A DNA stretch of 51,005 nucleotides, from assembly GCA_030538675.1 (NCBI GenBank), contig JAUNTM010000008.1:1-51005 (forward strand), written 5' to 3'. How positions within the stretch are numbered: the first letter of the stretch is position 1; the number at the start of each line of letters is the position of its first letter. A program made the translations under genes and the position numbers. Below the pieces are notes generated by a model. That model made no database searches. It saw only the letters and a list, made by a program, of their open reading frames with translations, and was not told the origin of the DNA. Origin of the DNA: Capnocytophaga sp. (GTDB lineage Bacteria > Bacteroidota > Bacteroidia > Flavobacteriales > Flavobacteriaceae). Positions 16,266-26,483 of the stretch are shown in pieces.

Positions 16266-16721
16266 GTGAGTATTCTCATAGGAACATACGAGTGTAAGAT
16301 AGATGCCAAAGGCCGCGTCATGCTGCCTGCTGCACTGAAAAAACAGCTTGGCGACACGGAAGCGAATTTCGTGTTGAAACGCTCGGATTTCCAGCCTTGT
16401 TTGGAATTATTTCCGATGGACGAATGGGATTTGGTGATGAAGAAAATCAATAGTTTGAACCGTTTTGTCAAAGAAAATAATGATTTCATCCGTAAATTCA
16501 TGGCGGGCGTAAAACTCATCGAGATTGATGCGGTAGGGCGGATGCTTATCCCGAAAGATTTGCAGCTGTTTTCGCAGATTGACAAAGAGTTGGTGTTCTC
16601 AGCTACAGGCAATCGGGTGGAAATTTGGGATAAAGACCAATATGAAAAGGCTGTGTACAGCACACCGGAAGATTTTTCGGCGCTGGCAGAGCGTGTAATG
16701 GGGAGTATGGGCAATGACTAA
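16266..16721 (+). CDS. mraZ: Transcriptional regulator MraZ
   Basis: 151 residues from GTG at 16266, reading (M)SILIGTYECKIDAKGRVMLP, exactly where family members begin. A longer frame from ATG 16212 is rejected because that ATG lies inside the MraZ operator and upstream of the predicted transcription start. Two SpoVT-AbrB-like halves are visible (first DAKGRVMLP, second DAVGRMLIPKDL). MraZ forms a ring-shaped oligomer that binds its own promoter and usually represses the division and cell-wall cluster. Its stop overlaps the rsmH start by eight bases. Confidence 0.95.
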   Translation: MSILIGTYECKIDAKGRVMLPAALKKQLGDTEANFVLKRSDFQPCLELFPMDEWDLVMKKINSLNRFVKENNDFIRKFMAGVKLIEIDAVGRMLIPKDLQLFSQIDKELVFSATGNRVEIWDKDQYEKAVYSTPEDFSALAERVMGSMGND

Positions 16722-17625
16722 CGAAACGAATACATATCACGAACCTGTATTGCTTCATGAGAGCATTGACGGGCTTGCTATCCGCGAAGACGGCATCTAT
16801 GTTGATGTAACTTTTGGCGGAGGGGGACATTCGCGTGAGATACTCAAGCGATTGGGCAAACAAGGCCGATTGCTCGCTTTTGACCAAGACGCCGATGCGT
16901 TGGGCAATGCTATTGACGACCCGCGATTTACACTCATACAGCAGAATTTCAGATACATGAACCGCTTTTTGAAGTTCTACGGCGTGCAAAAAGTAGACGG
17001 TGTACTTGGCGATTTTGGCGTATCATCACATCAATTCGATGCCCCCGAGCGAGGATTTTCAACCCGCTTTGATGGCGAGCTTGATATGCGGATGAACCAA
17101 GATACGCCACTCACGGCCAAGGACATCATCAACGGATACGAGGAGAAAGAACTCGTCAGTATTTTGTCCCGATACGGAGAGTTGCGCAATGCAAAAGCAG
17201 TTGCCAGAAGAATCGTTACCGCTCGTAAGGAACAAAAAATCCATACGGGCAATCAACTCAAAGCGGCGTTGCAACCGTGTCTGCCTAAGCTAAAAGAAAA
17301 TAAGACGCTTGCCCAAATATACCAAGCCATCCGCATCGTAGTCAATGATGAGATGAAAGCGCTCGAAGAGTTCCTCTCCCAACTGCCCGATATACTGCGG
17401 CAAGGCGGACGAGCCAGCCTGATAAGCTATCATTCGCTTGAAGATAGATTGGTAAAGCGGTTTTTTCGCGACGGCAAATTTGAAGGAAGCCCTGAACGGG
17501 ATTTTTATGGAAATATATTAGTGCCGTTCAAGAAAGTCGGGAATCTAATCATTCCTTCTGATGAAGAAATAGAAAGCAACAATAGGGCGAGAAGTGCCAA
17601 ACTGCGAATCGCAGAACGGTTATAA
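16714..17625 (+). CDS. rsmH: 16S rRNA (cytosine-1402-N4)-methyltransferase
   Basis: 303 residues. It methylates N4 of C1402 in 16S rRNA using SAM, tuning the P site. Seen are HEPVLLHESIDGL, the SAM-binding YVDVTFGGGGHSREIL (about 29-45), LLAFDQDADAL, GVLGDFGVSSHQFDAPERGFS, and the C-terminal LISYHSLEDRLVKRFF with NNRARSAKLRIAERL. Also called mraW; it sits second in dcw clusters almost universally. It overlaps mraZ (translational coupling) but is separated from ftsL by a 128-base gap carrying a palindromic repeat. Confidence 0.97.
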   Translation: MTNETNTYHEPVLLHESIDGLAIREDGIYVDVTFGGGGHSREILKRLGKQGRLLAFDQDADALGNAIDDPRFTLIQQNFRYMNRFLKFYGVQKVDGVLGDFGVSSHQFDAPERGFSTRFDGELDMRMNQDTPLTAKDIINGYEEKELVSILSRYGELRNAKAVARRIVTARKEQKIHTGNQLKAALQPCLPKLKENKTLAQIYQAIRIVVNDEMKALEEFLSQLPDILRQGGRASLISYHSLEDRLVKRFFRDGKFEGSPERDFYGNILVPFKKVGNLIIPSDEEIESNNRARSAKLRIAERL

Positions 17626-17633
17626 CGAGAGAA

Positions 17634-17728
17634 CCTCACCCCCGTCCTCTCTCCAAAGGAGAGGGGAGCCACTCGAATAACATCGGGCTTTTTCTCCCCT
17701 CTCCAAAGGAGAGGGGGCGGGGATGAGG
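17634..17728. repeat. GC-rich double-hairpin repeat, copy 1, inside the dcw operon
   Basis: An outer stem, CCTCACCCCCG (17634-17644) with CGGGGATGAGG (17718-17728), one mismatch, encloses two hairpins with the core CTCTCC-AAA-GGAGAG: 17646-17666 (nine pairs, one wobble) and 17696-17716 (nine perfect pairs). Between them lies AGCCACTCGAATAACATCGG and a CTTTTTCT stretch. A 34-base part (17667-17700) matches the reverse complement of a segment in the second copy near 31976-32008 with four differences. It looks like a dispersed intergenic palindrome. Confidence 0.85.
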
Positions 17729-17753
17729 AAACAATATATATAAAGGTGTAAAA

Positions 17754-18083
17754 ATGGGTAAAGCAAAAGATGAAATAGTAAATATCCTTAAAGGAAAATT
17801 CTTAGTAGAAGGCAGTGAAGCCACTAAGAATTGGACGTTTATTTTTTTCCTTTTTTTCTTAGCGATTATCATGATAGCAAGTTCGCACAGTACCGACAAA
17901 AAAGTACACGAGATAGCGAAGCTCAATGAGCAGGTTAACGAACTCAAAAGCGAATTTGTCGATGTGCGTTCGCGATTGCAAAGAATAAAATTAGAATCCA
18001 CGCTCGTAGAACAACTCAAAGCACACGGACTGAAACAACCCTCAGAGCCACCACAAAAAATAAAAGTAATAGTAAAAGAATAA
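17754..18083 (+). CDS. ftsL: FtsL-like divisome protein
   Basis: 109 residues. A 23-residue cytoplasmic segment is followed by one membrane helix (about 28-46, WTFIFFLFFLAIIMIAS) and a periplasmic coiled coil (about 50-90, VHEIAKLNEQVNELKSEFVD). This bitopic layout and the position between rsmH and ftsI are those of FtsL, which joins FtsB and FtsQ and signals to FtsWI. FtsL proteins are poorly conserved in sequence, so the call rests on topology and synteny. It abuts ftsI by two bases. Confidence 0.85.
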   Translation: MGKAKDEIVNILKGKFLVEGSEATKNWTFIFFLFFLAIIMIASSHSTDKKVHEIAKLNEQVNELKSEFVDVRSRLQRIKLESTLVEQLKAHGLKQPSEPPQKIKVIVKE

Positions 18084-18085
18084 CA

Positions 18086-20086
18086 ATGCCGGCAAAAGAC
18101 AGAAAAATATTGATTCGCACCCGTGTCGTAGCAGGGTTGATGCTTCTGTTTGCTATGGCAGTGGTGGTAAAACTATTCAACATACAGATAGAAGGCGAAG
18201 CCTATCGGGAAAAAGCCGACGAGACTACTTTGCGCGAGGCTTCTATCGTACCCAGTATGGGCAATCTGTACTCGGATGACGGCTCATTGTTGGCAACTTC
18301 CGTCACGCGGTATGACGTCCGTTGGGATGCACTAACCCCTTCCGACAAGAATTTTGAAAAATATGTAAAACCTCTAAGCGATTCGCTATCGGCAATGTTC
18401 AAGAAATCTTCGTCGTATTACCAAAATATGCTCCGGAAAGAACGCAGTTATAAAAATCGGTATTTGCTCATCGGGCGCAATTTGGGCTACAGCGACTATA
18501 CCCGGCTGCGGAAGTTCCCACTGCTGAACATGAGTCCTTACAAAGGAGGCGTCATTATAGAAACAAAAACCACCCGTGAATATCCGCTGGGAAGCATCGC
18601 CCACCGAAGCATCGGCTACGAACGAAAAGACGAAAACGGCTATATTACCCGGGTGGGGCTTGAAGGTGCTTTTTCAAAATACCTGCGAGGCGTAGAAGGA
18701 AGAAGGTTAGAACAAAAAATAGCCAAAGGACAATGGAAAATGGTCAGTGGGTTTAATATTATTGACCCGAAAGACGGCCACGACGTAGTATCGACTATCA
18801 ATATCAATATACAAGATATCGCCCACCACGCATTGCTTACCCAACTCGAACAATACAAAGCTGACCATGGCTGTGTAGTAGTGATGGAAGTCAGCACGGG
18901 TGAGGTAAAAGCCATCTCGAATTTGGGACGTTCGAAAGAAGGAAAATATTACGAACGGCTCAATTATGCCATCGGTGAAGCTCATGAACCCGGCTCGGTA
19001 TTCAAACTCATGACGCTGGTAACGGCTATGGAAGAAAGAGGAATAGACACCTCCTACGTAGTTGATACCAAGCAGGGAAAATTAACTTTCTACGGAAAAA
19101 ATGTACATGATTCGAACAAAAAAGGCTACGGGAAAATAAGTATTGCTAAAGCCTTTGCCGTATCATCCAACACAGGTTTTGTACAGATGACACACGACCT
19201 TTTTTCCAAAAAGCCAAAGCAATTTACCGACCGGCTGGAAACTATGGGGCTGGCACAACCTTTAGGGCTTCCCATCCTCGGTGAAGGAAAACCTTATATC
19301 CCCAATCCGAAAGACAAAAAAAATTGGAGCGGAATATCACTCGAGTGGATGTCCTTCGGCTACGGACTGCACCTTACGCCCATGCAAACGCTTACGTTTT
19401 ATAACGCCATCGCCAATAACGGCGTGATGGTCAAGCCGCGACTTATCAAAGAAGTAAAGGAATGGAATAAAACTATCGAAAAATTCAACGTAGAGGTTAT
19501 CAATCATAAAATTTGTTCAGAACAAACTGCCCAAAAAGCGAAAGTATTGTTACAAAATGCTGTGGAAAAGCCCTACGGAACGGCACGCAAATTGTATTCG
19601 CCCGATTTTTCGATGGCAGGCAAAACAGGAACGGCTCAAAAGGATTATAAAGACAAGTCAAAACTCGGTTATATTTCCAGCTTTACAGGATTTTTCCCTG
19701 CGGATAATCCAAAATATTCTTGCATCGTAGTGATACACAATCCCGATAAGAATATTGGATATTACGGAAATGACGTGTCGGGACCTGTGTTTAAAGCGAT
19801 TGCCCAAAAAATTTATACCAATTCATTGCTCATCGACACGATTGAAGAAGTGGATGACGCTTCTGAAAGAACCCAAAACAGCTACGACGATTATTACGCC
19901 AAAGCCCAAAAATACAAAACCATTATGCCCAATGTGGTGGGAATGAACGCAATGGATGCGGTGGCTCTTCTGGAAAATATGGGAATGAAAGTCAAACTCG
20001 TAGGCGGCGGAAGGGTCAGCACGCAGTCCGTAGCATCGGGGACGAAACTGAAAAAACAAGAAACCATCATATTACAATTATCGTAA
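18086..20086 (+). CDS. ftsI: Septal peptidoglycan transpeptidase (PBP3) with PASTA domain
   Basis: 666 residues. The N-terminal membrane helix (about 10-30) anchors a pedestal domain and a transpeptidase domain with SVFK (Ser at about 304, in EPGSVFKLMT), SSN (AVSSNTGFVQM) and KTGTAQK motifs. A single C-terminal PASTA-like domain (about 610-666, MPNVVGMNAMDAVALLENMG) follows; enteric FtsI lacks it, but it is usual in Bacteroidota. It cross-links septal peptidoglycan with its SEDS partner FtsW, encoded further on. Confidence 0.95.
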   Translation: MPAKDRKILIRTRVVAGLMLLFAMAVVVKLFNIQIEGEAYREKADETTLREASIVPSMGNLYSDDGSLLATSVTRYDVRWDALTPSDKNFEKYVKPLSDSLSAMFKKSSSYYQNMLRKERSYKNRYLLIGRNLGYSDYTRLRKFPLLNMSPYKGGVIIETKTTREYPLGSIAHRSIGYERKDENGYITRVGLEGAFSKYLRGVEGRRLEQKIAKGQWKMVSGFNIIDPKDGHDVVSTININIQDIAHHALLTQLEQYKADHGCVVVMEVSTGEVKAISNLGRSKEGKYYERLNYAIGEAHEPGSVFKLMTLVTAMEERGIDTSYVVDTKQGKLTFYGKNVHDSNKKGYGKISIAKAFAVSSNTGFVQMTHDLFSKKPKQFTDRLETMGLAQPLGLPILGEGKPYIPNPKDKKNWSGISLEWMSFGYGLHLTPMQTLTFYNAIANNGVMVKPRLIKEVKEWNKTIEKFNVEVINHKICSEQTAQKAKVLLQNAVEKPYGTARKLYSPDFSMAGKTGTAQKDYKDKSKLGYISSFTGFFPADNPKYSCIVVIHNPDKNIGYYGNDVSGPVFKAIAQKIYTNSLLIDTIEEVDDASERTQNSYDDYYAKAQKYKTIMPNVVGMNAMDAVALLENMGMKVKLVGGGRVSTQSVASGTKLKKQETIILQLS

Positions 20087-20090
20087 AGAA

Positions 20091-21551
20091 ATGAATACCA
20101 ACGAATTATTACATAACGTAACCGTAACACAACTTCTGAACGAGCGTTCGCTTGCTGTCAGCGATTTGTGTTTTGATTCTCGCCAAGTGGCAGAAGGGTC
20201 GGTATTCGTTGCGATTTCGGGGACGGCAAATGACGGGCATCTTTTTATTGAAAAAGCCATTTCGCAAGGAGCAGTGGCAATCGTTTGCGAACGGCTTCCC
20301 GAAGAAATAAAAAATACGGTATTATATATTGAGGTAGACAACAGCAATGTTGCGTTGGCGCAAATGGCGGCAAATTTCTACCGGCATCCTTCCAAAGAAA
20401 TAAAATTGGTAGGCATCACGGGGACGAACGGCAAAACGACCGTAGCGACTTTGTCGCATCAGCTTTTTCAGAAAGCGGGCTACAAAGCGGGATTGATATC
20501 CACCGTCGTTATCCGCATTGGCGAGGAGGCGTTTGAGGCGACTCACACCACGCCCGACCCGCTGACAATCAATCGTTTTCTGCGGAAAATGGCAGACAGC
20601 GGCGTGGCGTATTGCTTTATGGAAGTCAGTTCGCACGGCATCAACCAGCACCGCACCGAAGGTTTGGTGTTTGCAGGAGGTGTGTTCACGAACCTCACGC
20701 ACGACCATTTGGATTACCACAAAACGTTCGCCGAATACCGCAACGTAAAAAAACGATTTTTTGACGGTCTTCCGAAAGAAGCCTTTGCACTGGCCAATGC
20801 CGATGACAAAAACGGTACGTTTATGCTTCAAAATACGAAAGCTGCCAAACGAACGTATTCGTTGAAATCGGTTTCGGATTATATGGGGCAGGTTTTGGAA
20901 AGCGGATTTGACGGAATGCTGTTGAAAATCAACGGAGTGGAGTTATGGACGAGGCTTATCGGGCAGTTTAATGCGTACAATATCGTTACGGTTTGTGCCG
21001 TCGGGGAGCTGCTCGGATTGGAACAAAACGAGGTGCTGACACACGTGAGTGAGGTATTTCCCGTAAGGGGGAGATTTCAATATTTTGTATCCGAAAGCGG
21101 AATTGTCGTAATTGTCGATTACGCCCACACCCCCGATGCGTTGCAAAATGTGTTGGAAACGATCGGGCAAATTCGCAGCCGAAACGAAAAGCTCACTACC
21201 GTAATAGGCTGTGGCGGCAACCGCGATAAAGAGAAACGGCCTGTGATGGCTCGGATAGCTACTTCGCTGAGCGACAGTGTGATACTCACTTCGGATAACC
21301 CGAGAGAGGAAAACCCCGACACGATTCTTAGCGATATGGAACAAGGCATTCCTGCGGAGTTTTACAATCGTTTTGTTACGATTTCAGACCGAAAAAACGC
21401 TATCAAAACAGCGTGCCAAAATGCTCAAAAAGGCGACATCATTCTCATTGCGGGCAAGGGGCACGAAACGTATCAGGAGATAAAAGGCGTACGACATCAT
21501 TTTGACGATGTGCAAATTGTGAGAGAAAATATGAAATTATTTAAAAAATAA
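20091..21551 (+). CDS. murE: UDP-MurNAc-L-Ala-D-Glu:meso-diaminopimelate ligase
   Basis: 486 residues in three Mur-ligase domains. The ATP-binding P-loop is GITGTNGKTTVATL (about 107-120), the carbamylated-Lys and substrate regions lie near TTPDPLTINRFL and EVSSHGINQHR, and VDYAHTPDALQNVL opens the C-terminal domain. LTSDNPREENPDTI contains DNPR, the motif of enzymes that add meso-diaminopimelate rather than lysine, predicting DAP-type peptidoglycan. Cytoplasmic; third residue addition of the stem peptide. Four bases separate it from ftsI and three from mraY. Confidence 0.97.
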   Translation: MNTNELLHNVTVTQLLNERSLAVSDLCFDSRQVAEGSVFVAISGTANDGHLFIEKAISQGAVAIVCERLPEEIKNTVLYIEVDNSNVALAQMAANFYRHPSKEIKLVGITGTNGKTTVATLSHQLFQKAGYKAGLISTVVIRIGEEAFEATHTTPDPLTINRFLRKMADSGVAYCFMEVSSHGINQHRTEGLVFAGGVFTNLTHDHLDYHKTFAEYRNVKKRFFDGLPKEAFALANADDKNGTFMLQNTKAAKRTYSLKSVSDYMGQVLESGFDGMLLKINGVELWTRLIGQFNAYNIVTVCAVGELLGLEQNEVLTHVSEVFPVRGRFQYFVSESGIVVIVDYAHTPDALQNVLETIGQIRSRNEKLTTVIGCGGNRDKEKRPVMARIATSLSDSVILTSDNPREENPDTILSDMEQGIPAEFYNRFVTISDRKNAIKTACQNAQKGDIILIAGKGHETYQEIKGVRHHFDDVQIVRENMKLFKK

Positions 21552-21554
21552 GCG

Positions 21555-22784
21555 ATGATTTATTATTTATTGGAAATATTAGACCAAAATTTCGACTTTC
21601 CCGGCTCGGGCTTGTACCGCTATTTGTCATTCAGGGCAGGGTTGGCGATATTGTTGTCATTGCTTATTTCTACCGTATTCGGAAAGCGGATTATCAACGT
21701 GTTGCGCCGCAAACAAGTAGGCGAAACAGTACGTGATTTGGGGCTTAGCGGTCAGAATGAAAAGGCAGGAACTCCCACAATGGGCGGTGTCATCATTATT
21801 ATGGCGACGCTAATCCCGGTACTGCTTTTCGCGAAGTTGGACAATGTGTACGTCATTTTACTGATTATCACAACGCTGTGGATGGGAGCTATCGGTTTTT
21901 TGGACGATTATATCAAAATATTCAAGAAAGATAAAAAAGGGCTCAAAGGACGATTCAAAGTGCTGGGGCAGGTAGGATTGGGAATTATCGTGGGCGTAAC
22001 TTTGTATTTTAATCCGAATGTAACGGTCAAAAATCAAAAATCGGGTATTTCCGGTGCAGCTCAAGCGATAGAGCAGCCTTATTCGTCAAATAACGACGAA
22101 ATAAAATCGGCCAAAACGACCATTCCTTTCGTGAAAAATAATGAATTTGATTATGCTGACCTGATTGCTTGGACGGGCGAAAATGCGAAAAACTATGTTT
22201 GGCTTATCTTCATCCCGATGGTTATCTTGATAGTTACGGCGGTTTCCAACGGCGCAAATCTTACGGACGGTATCGACGGGCTGGCGGCGGGAAGTTCGGC
22301 GATTATTGTACTGACGTTGGGGATATTCGCTTGGGTGTCGGGCAATGTGATTTTCTCGGAATATTTGAACATTATGTACATTCCCCGCGTAGGCGAGCTT
22401 ACAGTATTTATTGGAGCATTTGCGGGGGCGTTAGTCGGATTTTTGTGGTACAATACGTATCCTGCACAAGTGTTTATGGGCGATACGGGAAGCTTGACTA
22501 TCGGAGGCATTATCGCAGTGATAGCCATTGCAGTTCGCAAAGAATTGTTAATTCCGGTGCTGTGCGGGATTTTTCTGATAGAAAATCTGTCTGTAATCAT
22601 GCAAGTGGCCTATTTCAAATATACGAAGAAAAAATTTGGCGAAGGCAGGCGCATTTTCTTGATGTCGCCCTTGCACCACCATTATCAAAAGAAGGGTTAC
22701 CACGAGAGCAAAATCGTGATGAGGTTTTTGATTGTAGGGATTATTTTGGCGGTGGTATCGGTCGTAACTTTAAAACTGAGGTAA
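21555..22784 (+). CDS. mraY: Phospho-MurNAc-pentapeptide transferase (lipid I synthase)
   Basis: 409 residues, longer than the roughly 360 of E. coli MraY. It transfers phospho-MurNAc-pentapeptide onto undecaprenyl phosphate in the inner membrane. About ten helices are present, with the conserved [19 protein letters not shown] (Asp pair near 117-118), [24 protein letters not shown] and [16 protein letters not shown]. The extra length is a polar insert at about 153-198 ([12 protein letters not shown] to [12 protein letters not shown]) between two membrane helices, apparently extracytoplasmic; similar inserts occur in Bacteroidota MraY. Confidence 0.97.
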   Translation: MIYYLLEILDQNFDFPGSGLYRYLSFRAGLAILLSLLISTVFGKRIINVLRRKQVGETVRDLGLSGQNEKAGTPTMGGVIIIMATLIPVLLFAKLDNVYVILLIITTLWMGAIGFLDDYIKIFKKDKKGLKGRFKVLGQVGLGIIVGVTLYFNPNVTVKNQKSGISGAAQAIEQPYSSNNDEIKSAKTTIPFVKNNEFDYADLIAWTGENAKNYVWLIFIPMVILIVTAVSNGANLTDGIDGLAAGSSAIIVLTLGIFAWVSGNVIFSEYLNIMYIPRVGELTVFIGAFAGALVGFLWYNTYPAQVFMGDTGSLTIGGIIAVIAIAVRKELLIPVLCGIFLIENLSVIMQVAYFKYTKKKFGEGRRIFLMSPLHHHYQKKGYHESKIVMRFLIVGIILAVVSVVTLKLR

Positions 22785-22785
22785 G

Positions 22786-24123
22786 ATGATGAAGCGGTTG
22801 GTAATACTCGGCGGCGGCGAAAGCGGCGTAGGCACGGCAATCCTTGGCAAAAAACAGGGTTGGGACGTATTCGTGTCCGATAAAGGCACGATACAAGACC
22901 GGTATCGGAATATTTTGGACGCGAATGAAATTGCGTGGGAAGACGGCACGCACACCGAGTTGCTCATATTAAATGCCGACTGCATCATGAAAAGCCCCGG
23001 CATTCCCGATAAGGTCCCGATAGTTGTCAAAGCAAAAGAAAAAAACATCCCTGTTGTCTCCGAATTGGAATTTGCCAATGATTACACACAGGGGACAATA
23101 GTAGGCATCACGGGGAGCAACGGGAAAACCACCACCACGCTGCTCACGCACCATTTGCTTACCGAAGGTGGGCTTCGGGCAGGTTTGGCGGGCAATATCG
23201 GGTATAGTTTCGCACAATTGGTAGCGGATGATGATATGCCTTATTATGTGTTGGAAATCAGTAGTTTCCAGCTTGACGGCATCGTGAAATTCGCACCCCA
23301 CATTGCTGTTATTGTGAATATTACACCCGACCATTTGGACAGGTATGATTATCGTTTTGACAATTATATTGCTTCCAAATTCCGTATTGCGATGAACCAA
23401 ACATCAAGCGATTATCTCATCTATGATGCTGACGACTCAGTCATTACCGGCTGGCTCGATAAGCATCCGGCGAAAGCCAAACTTATTCCGTTTTCACTTG
23501 AAAAAGAGTTGAATCCCGGAGCCTACTACAAAGACCAAAAGATTTATATAAAGATAGAAAACCAAAACATGGAAATTGACGTAAATACCATCAGCCTTAA
23601 AGGCAAGCACAACGTGAAAAATACTATGGCGGCTTCAGTGGCTTCCAAATTGTTGAATATCAGGAAAGAGTCTATTCGCAAAAGCTTACAAACCTTCATC
23701 GGTGCCCCCCATCGGCTTGAAGAGGTGAAAACGACAAGCGGCATACGCTATGTGAATGACTCGAAAGCGACCAACGTCAATTCGGTGTATTTTGCATTGG
23801 ACAGTATCCAATCGCCTATCGTATGGATTGTGGGGGGCGTGGACAAAGGCAATGAGTATTCGTCATTATTGCCGTTTGTACATGAGAAAGTCAAAGCGAT
23901 TGTATGCTTGGGGGTCGATAACGAGGCGATACTGCATTCGTTCGGAAATATCGTCGGGCAGATAGTGGAGACCCAAAGCATGAGCGATGCCGTGGCGCAG
24001 GCGACTCGTTTGGCTCGCAGAGGAGATACGGTATTGTTGTCGCCTGCGTGTGCGAGTTTTGATTTATTTGAAAATTACGAAGATAGAGGCAACCAATTCA
24101 AATCGGAAGTAGAACAATTGTAA
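22786..24123 (+). CDS. murD: UDP-MurNAc-L-alanine:D-glutamate ligase
   Basis: 445 residues. The N-terminal Rossmann-like domain opens with VILGGGESGVGTAILG; the ATP loop is GITGSNGKTTTTLLTHHLL (about 105-123); the central domain has EISSFQLDG and NITPDHLDRY; the C-terminal domain has NDSKATNVNS and LLSPACASFDLFENYEDRG. It adds D-glutamate in the cytoplasm. Start is one of two adjacent ATGs (22786 or 22789), one base after the mraY stop. Confidence 0.97.
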   Translation: MMKRLVILGGGESGVGTAILGKKQGWDVFVSDKGTIQDRYRNILDANEIAWEDGTHTELLILNADCIMKSPGIPDKVPIVVKAKEKNIPVVSELEFANDYTQGTIVGITGSNGKTTTTLLTHHLLTEGGLRAGLAGNIGYSFAQLVADDDMPYYVLEISSFQLDGIVKFAPHIAVIVNITPDHLDRYDYRFDNYIASKFRIAMNQTSSDYLIYDADDSVITGWLDKHPAKAKLIPFSLEKELNPGAYYKDQKIYIKIENQNMEIDVNTISLKGKHNVKNTMAASVASKLLNIRKESIRKSLQTFIGAPHRLEEVKTTSGIRYVNDSKATNVNSVYFALDSIQSPIVWIVGGVDKGNEYSSLLPFVHEKVKAIVCLGVDNEAILHSFGNIVGQIVETQSMSDAVAQATRLARRGDTVLLSPACASFDLFENYEDRGNQFKSEVEQL

Positions 24124-24129
24124 GAACCA

Positions 24130-25371
24130 ATGCGTAACGAATTGCTAAAACATATCAAAGGGGACAAATTCACATGGGCTATCGTTGTGGTATTTACCGT
24201 CATGTCATTTTTGGCGGTGTACAGTGCGAGTACCAATTTGGTATACGTAGTGGGGAGTACCTCTACGACTGCCAATTATTTGTTCAAGCATGCGATATTG
24301 ATGGCTATCGGCTTCGTTATTATATACTTGGTACACCGTACGCCGTATCGTTTTTTCAGGGCGTTGGCGGGCATCGGGCTGGTTGTTTCTTGGGTATTGC
24401 TATTGCTTACGCTTCTCAAGGGGAATACGATAGAAGGGGCGAATGCAAGCCGTTGGATACAGTTGCCGTTGGTCGGGATTTCGTTCCAGCCGTCCACTTT
24501 TGCGATGGTTTTATTGATGATATACGTAGCGTCATATTTGGCAAATAACTATAAAGTAAAGGTTGAATTCTCGCAGGCATTGCTCAGATTATGGTTGCCC
24601 GTATTCGTTACGGTCGCTTTGGTAGTTCCTGCGAATTTGTCCACAGCCGTATTACTTTTTGCATCCGCAATGGGATTGGCATTTGTTGGGGGACATCCGT
24701 TTAAGTATTTGGTATACATCGTATTTTCGGGCATTGTGATGATGGCTTTCTTTTTCCTGTTCGTCAAAGCGTTTCCCGATGTGATGCCCAACCGGGTCGA
24801 CACATGGATAAGCCGTATCGAAAACTTTGCAGAGGGCGGTGATTCAGAAGAAAATTATCAGGTAGCGCGCGCCAAAATGGCCATTGCCAAAGGCGGATTT
24901 CGAGGGGAGGGTCCGGGTAAGAGCGTAATGAAGAATTTCCTTCCACAGAGCACGTCCGATTTTATTTATGCGATTATTGTTGAAGAATACGGCTCATTAG
25001 GAGCATTGACGGTATTGGCTTTTTACGGATTTTTATTGTTCCGTATTTTGGTCATTTCCAAAAAAGCGATGACATTGTTCGGGCAATTGCTGGTCGTGGG
25101 AGTAGGTTTTCCGATTATCACGCAAGCCTTGATTAATATGGGCGTGGCAGTAAGTTTGCTACCTGTTACGGGGCAAAATCTGCCCATGATAAGTAGCGGG
25201 GGAACCTCTATTTGGATGACGTGTTTTGCCTTAGGGCTGATACTTTCGGTCAGCGTACATCGTGAAGAAAATGAAGTGGGAAGTAAAGCAAAAGGAGATA
25301 GCCTTGAGCAAGCACAAGAAGACTTGGCAGAAGAAATAATAGGAGAATTGAACAAAGGGAAAGTAAACTAA
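24130..25371 (+). CDS. ftsW: SEDS peptidoglycan glycosyltransferase of the divisome
   Basis: 413 residues and about ten membrane segments. SEDS signatures are [18 protein letters not shown] (about 115-132), [20 protein letters not shown], a periplasmic loop with [34 protein letters not shown], and [20 protein letters not shown] near the C-terminus. It polymerises septal glycan with FtsI. The last 40 residues are a charged cytoplasmic tail. Its place between murD and murG identifies it as FtsW rather than RodA. Confidence 0.96.
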   Translation: MRNELLKHIKGDKFTWAIVVVFTVMSFLAVYSASTNLVYVVGSTSTTANYLFKHAILMAIGFVIIYLVHRTPYRFFRALAGIGLVVSWVLLLLTLLKGNTIEGANASRWIQLPLVGISFQPSTFAMVLLMIYVASYLANNYKVKVEFSQALLRLWLPVFVTVALVVPANLSTAVLLFASAMGLAFVGGHPFKYLVYIVFSGIVMMAFFFLFVKAFPDVMPNRVDTWISRIENFAEGGDSEENYQVARAKMAIAKGGFRGEGPGKSVMKNFLPQSTSDFIYAIIVEEYGSLGALTVLAFYGFLLFRILVISKKAMTLFGQLLVVGVGFPIITQALINMGVAVSLLPVTGQNLPMISSGGTSIWMTCFALGLILSVSVHREENEVGSKAKGDSLEQAQEDLAEEIIGELNKGKVN

Positions 25372-25376
25372 AAATC

Positions 25377-26483
25377 ATGGCGGCGCAATTAATTAAGAAA
25401 TACAAATTCATAGTATCAGGAGGAGGCACAGGCGGGCATATCTATCCTGCTATTGCCATTGCCGACGGATTGCGTAAACGCTTCCCTTCGTCCGAAATAC
25501 TTTTTGTAGGCGCCAATAACAAAATGGAAATGCAGAAAGTCCCCGAAGCAGGCTATCCGATAGAAGGCTTGCGGATTTCAGGCTTGCAACGCAAACTCAC
25601 GGCGGAGAACCTCTCCTTTCCGCTGAAGCTCATCGGCAGTATGTTGAAATCGAGGCGTATTTTGAAAAAATTCAAGCCCGATGCGGTTATCGGGACAGGC
25701 GGTTTTGCGAGCGGCCCTCTTTTGAAAGTCGCCGAAATGAAAGGCATTCCCACACTCATACAAGAGCAAAATTCGTATGCCGGGATAACCAACAAATGGC
25801 TCGCCAAGAAAGCTTCGAAAATCTGTGTGGCTTACGATGGGATGGAGAAATTTTTCCCGAAAGAAAAAATCGTACACACAGGCAATCCTGTCCGTAGTGA
25901 TTTGCTTTCTTTGGAAGGAAAAAAAGAAGAAGCATTGGCACATTTTGGATTGCAAGAAACTAAAAAAACGGTGCTTGTGCTCGGCGGAAGTCTCGGCGCT
26001 AGAGCGATTAACCAGCTGATAGAGAGTCGGTTGAGTTTATTTGAAAAGCTCAATGTACAAGTGCTGTGGCAATGCGGGAAGTTCTATTATGAACAATACA
26101 AAACGTACAATTCGGCAGTTGTGAAAGTCGTACCGTTCATCAGTCGGATGGATTGGGCTTACGCTATTGCCAATTGTATTATTTCGAGAGCAGGCGCCGG
26201 TTCGGTCAGCGAATTGTGCATCGTTGGCAAGCCCGCAATATTCATACCTTCGCCCAATGTGGCAGAAGACCATCAAACCAAAAATGCCCAAGCGGTAGCT
26301 GAGAAACAAGCGGCTGTCGTTTTAAAAGAAAAAGATTTAGAGGCGGATTTTTCGTCCGTTTTCACAGATGTAATAACCGATGAAGCGTTGCAAAAATCCC
26401 TTTCGGAAAACATTCGCCGGATGGCAAAACCCAACGCAACAGAACATATTATTGACCAAATAGAAATATTGATTCAATCGTGA
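25377..26483 (+). CDS. murG: UDP-GlcNAc:lipid I N-acetylglucosaminyltransferase
   Basis: 368 residues, GT28 family, GT-B fold. The N-terminal glycine-rich [18 protein letters not shown] (about 16-33) and [12 protein letters not shown] bind lipid [20 protein letters not shown] follows. The C-terminal half has [17 protein letters not shown] and the UDP-GlcNAc site around [22 protein letters not shown] with a downstream EDHQTKNAQ. It makes lipid II on the inner leaflet. Its TGA overlaps the GTG start of murC. Confidence 0.97.
   Translation: MAAQLIKKYKFIVSGGGTGGHIYPAIAIADGLRKRFPSSEILFVGANNKMEMQKVPEAGYPIEGLRISGLQRKLTAENLSFPLKLIGSMLKSRRILKKFKPDAVIGTGGFASGPLLKVAEMKGIPTLIQEQNSYAGITNKWLAKKASKICVAYDGMEKFFPKEKIVHTGNPVRSDLLSLEGKKEEALAHFGLQETKKTVLVLGGSLGARAINQLIESRLSLFEKLNVQVLWQCGKFYYEQYKTYNSAVVKVVPFISRMDWAYAIANCIISRAGAGSVSELCIVGKPAIFIPSPNVAEDHQTKNAQAVAEKQAAVVLKEKDLEADFSSVFTDVITDEALQKSLSENIRRMAKPNATEHIIDQIEILIQS

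Noticed and set aside
17636-18019. 127-residue minus-strand open frame over the palindrome and ftsL
   Set aside because: It is a frame through the repeat and the antisense of ftsL, with low-complexity translation.
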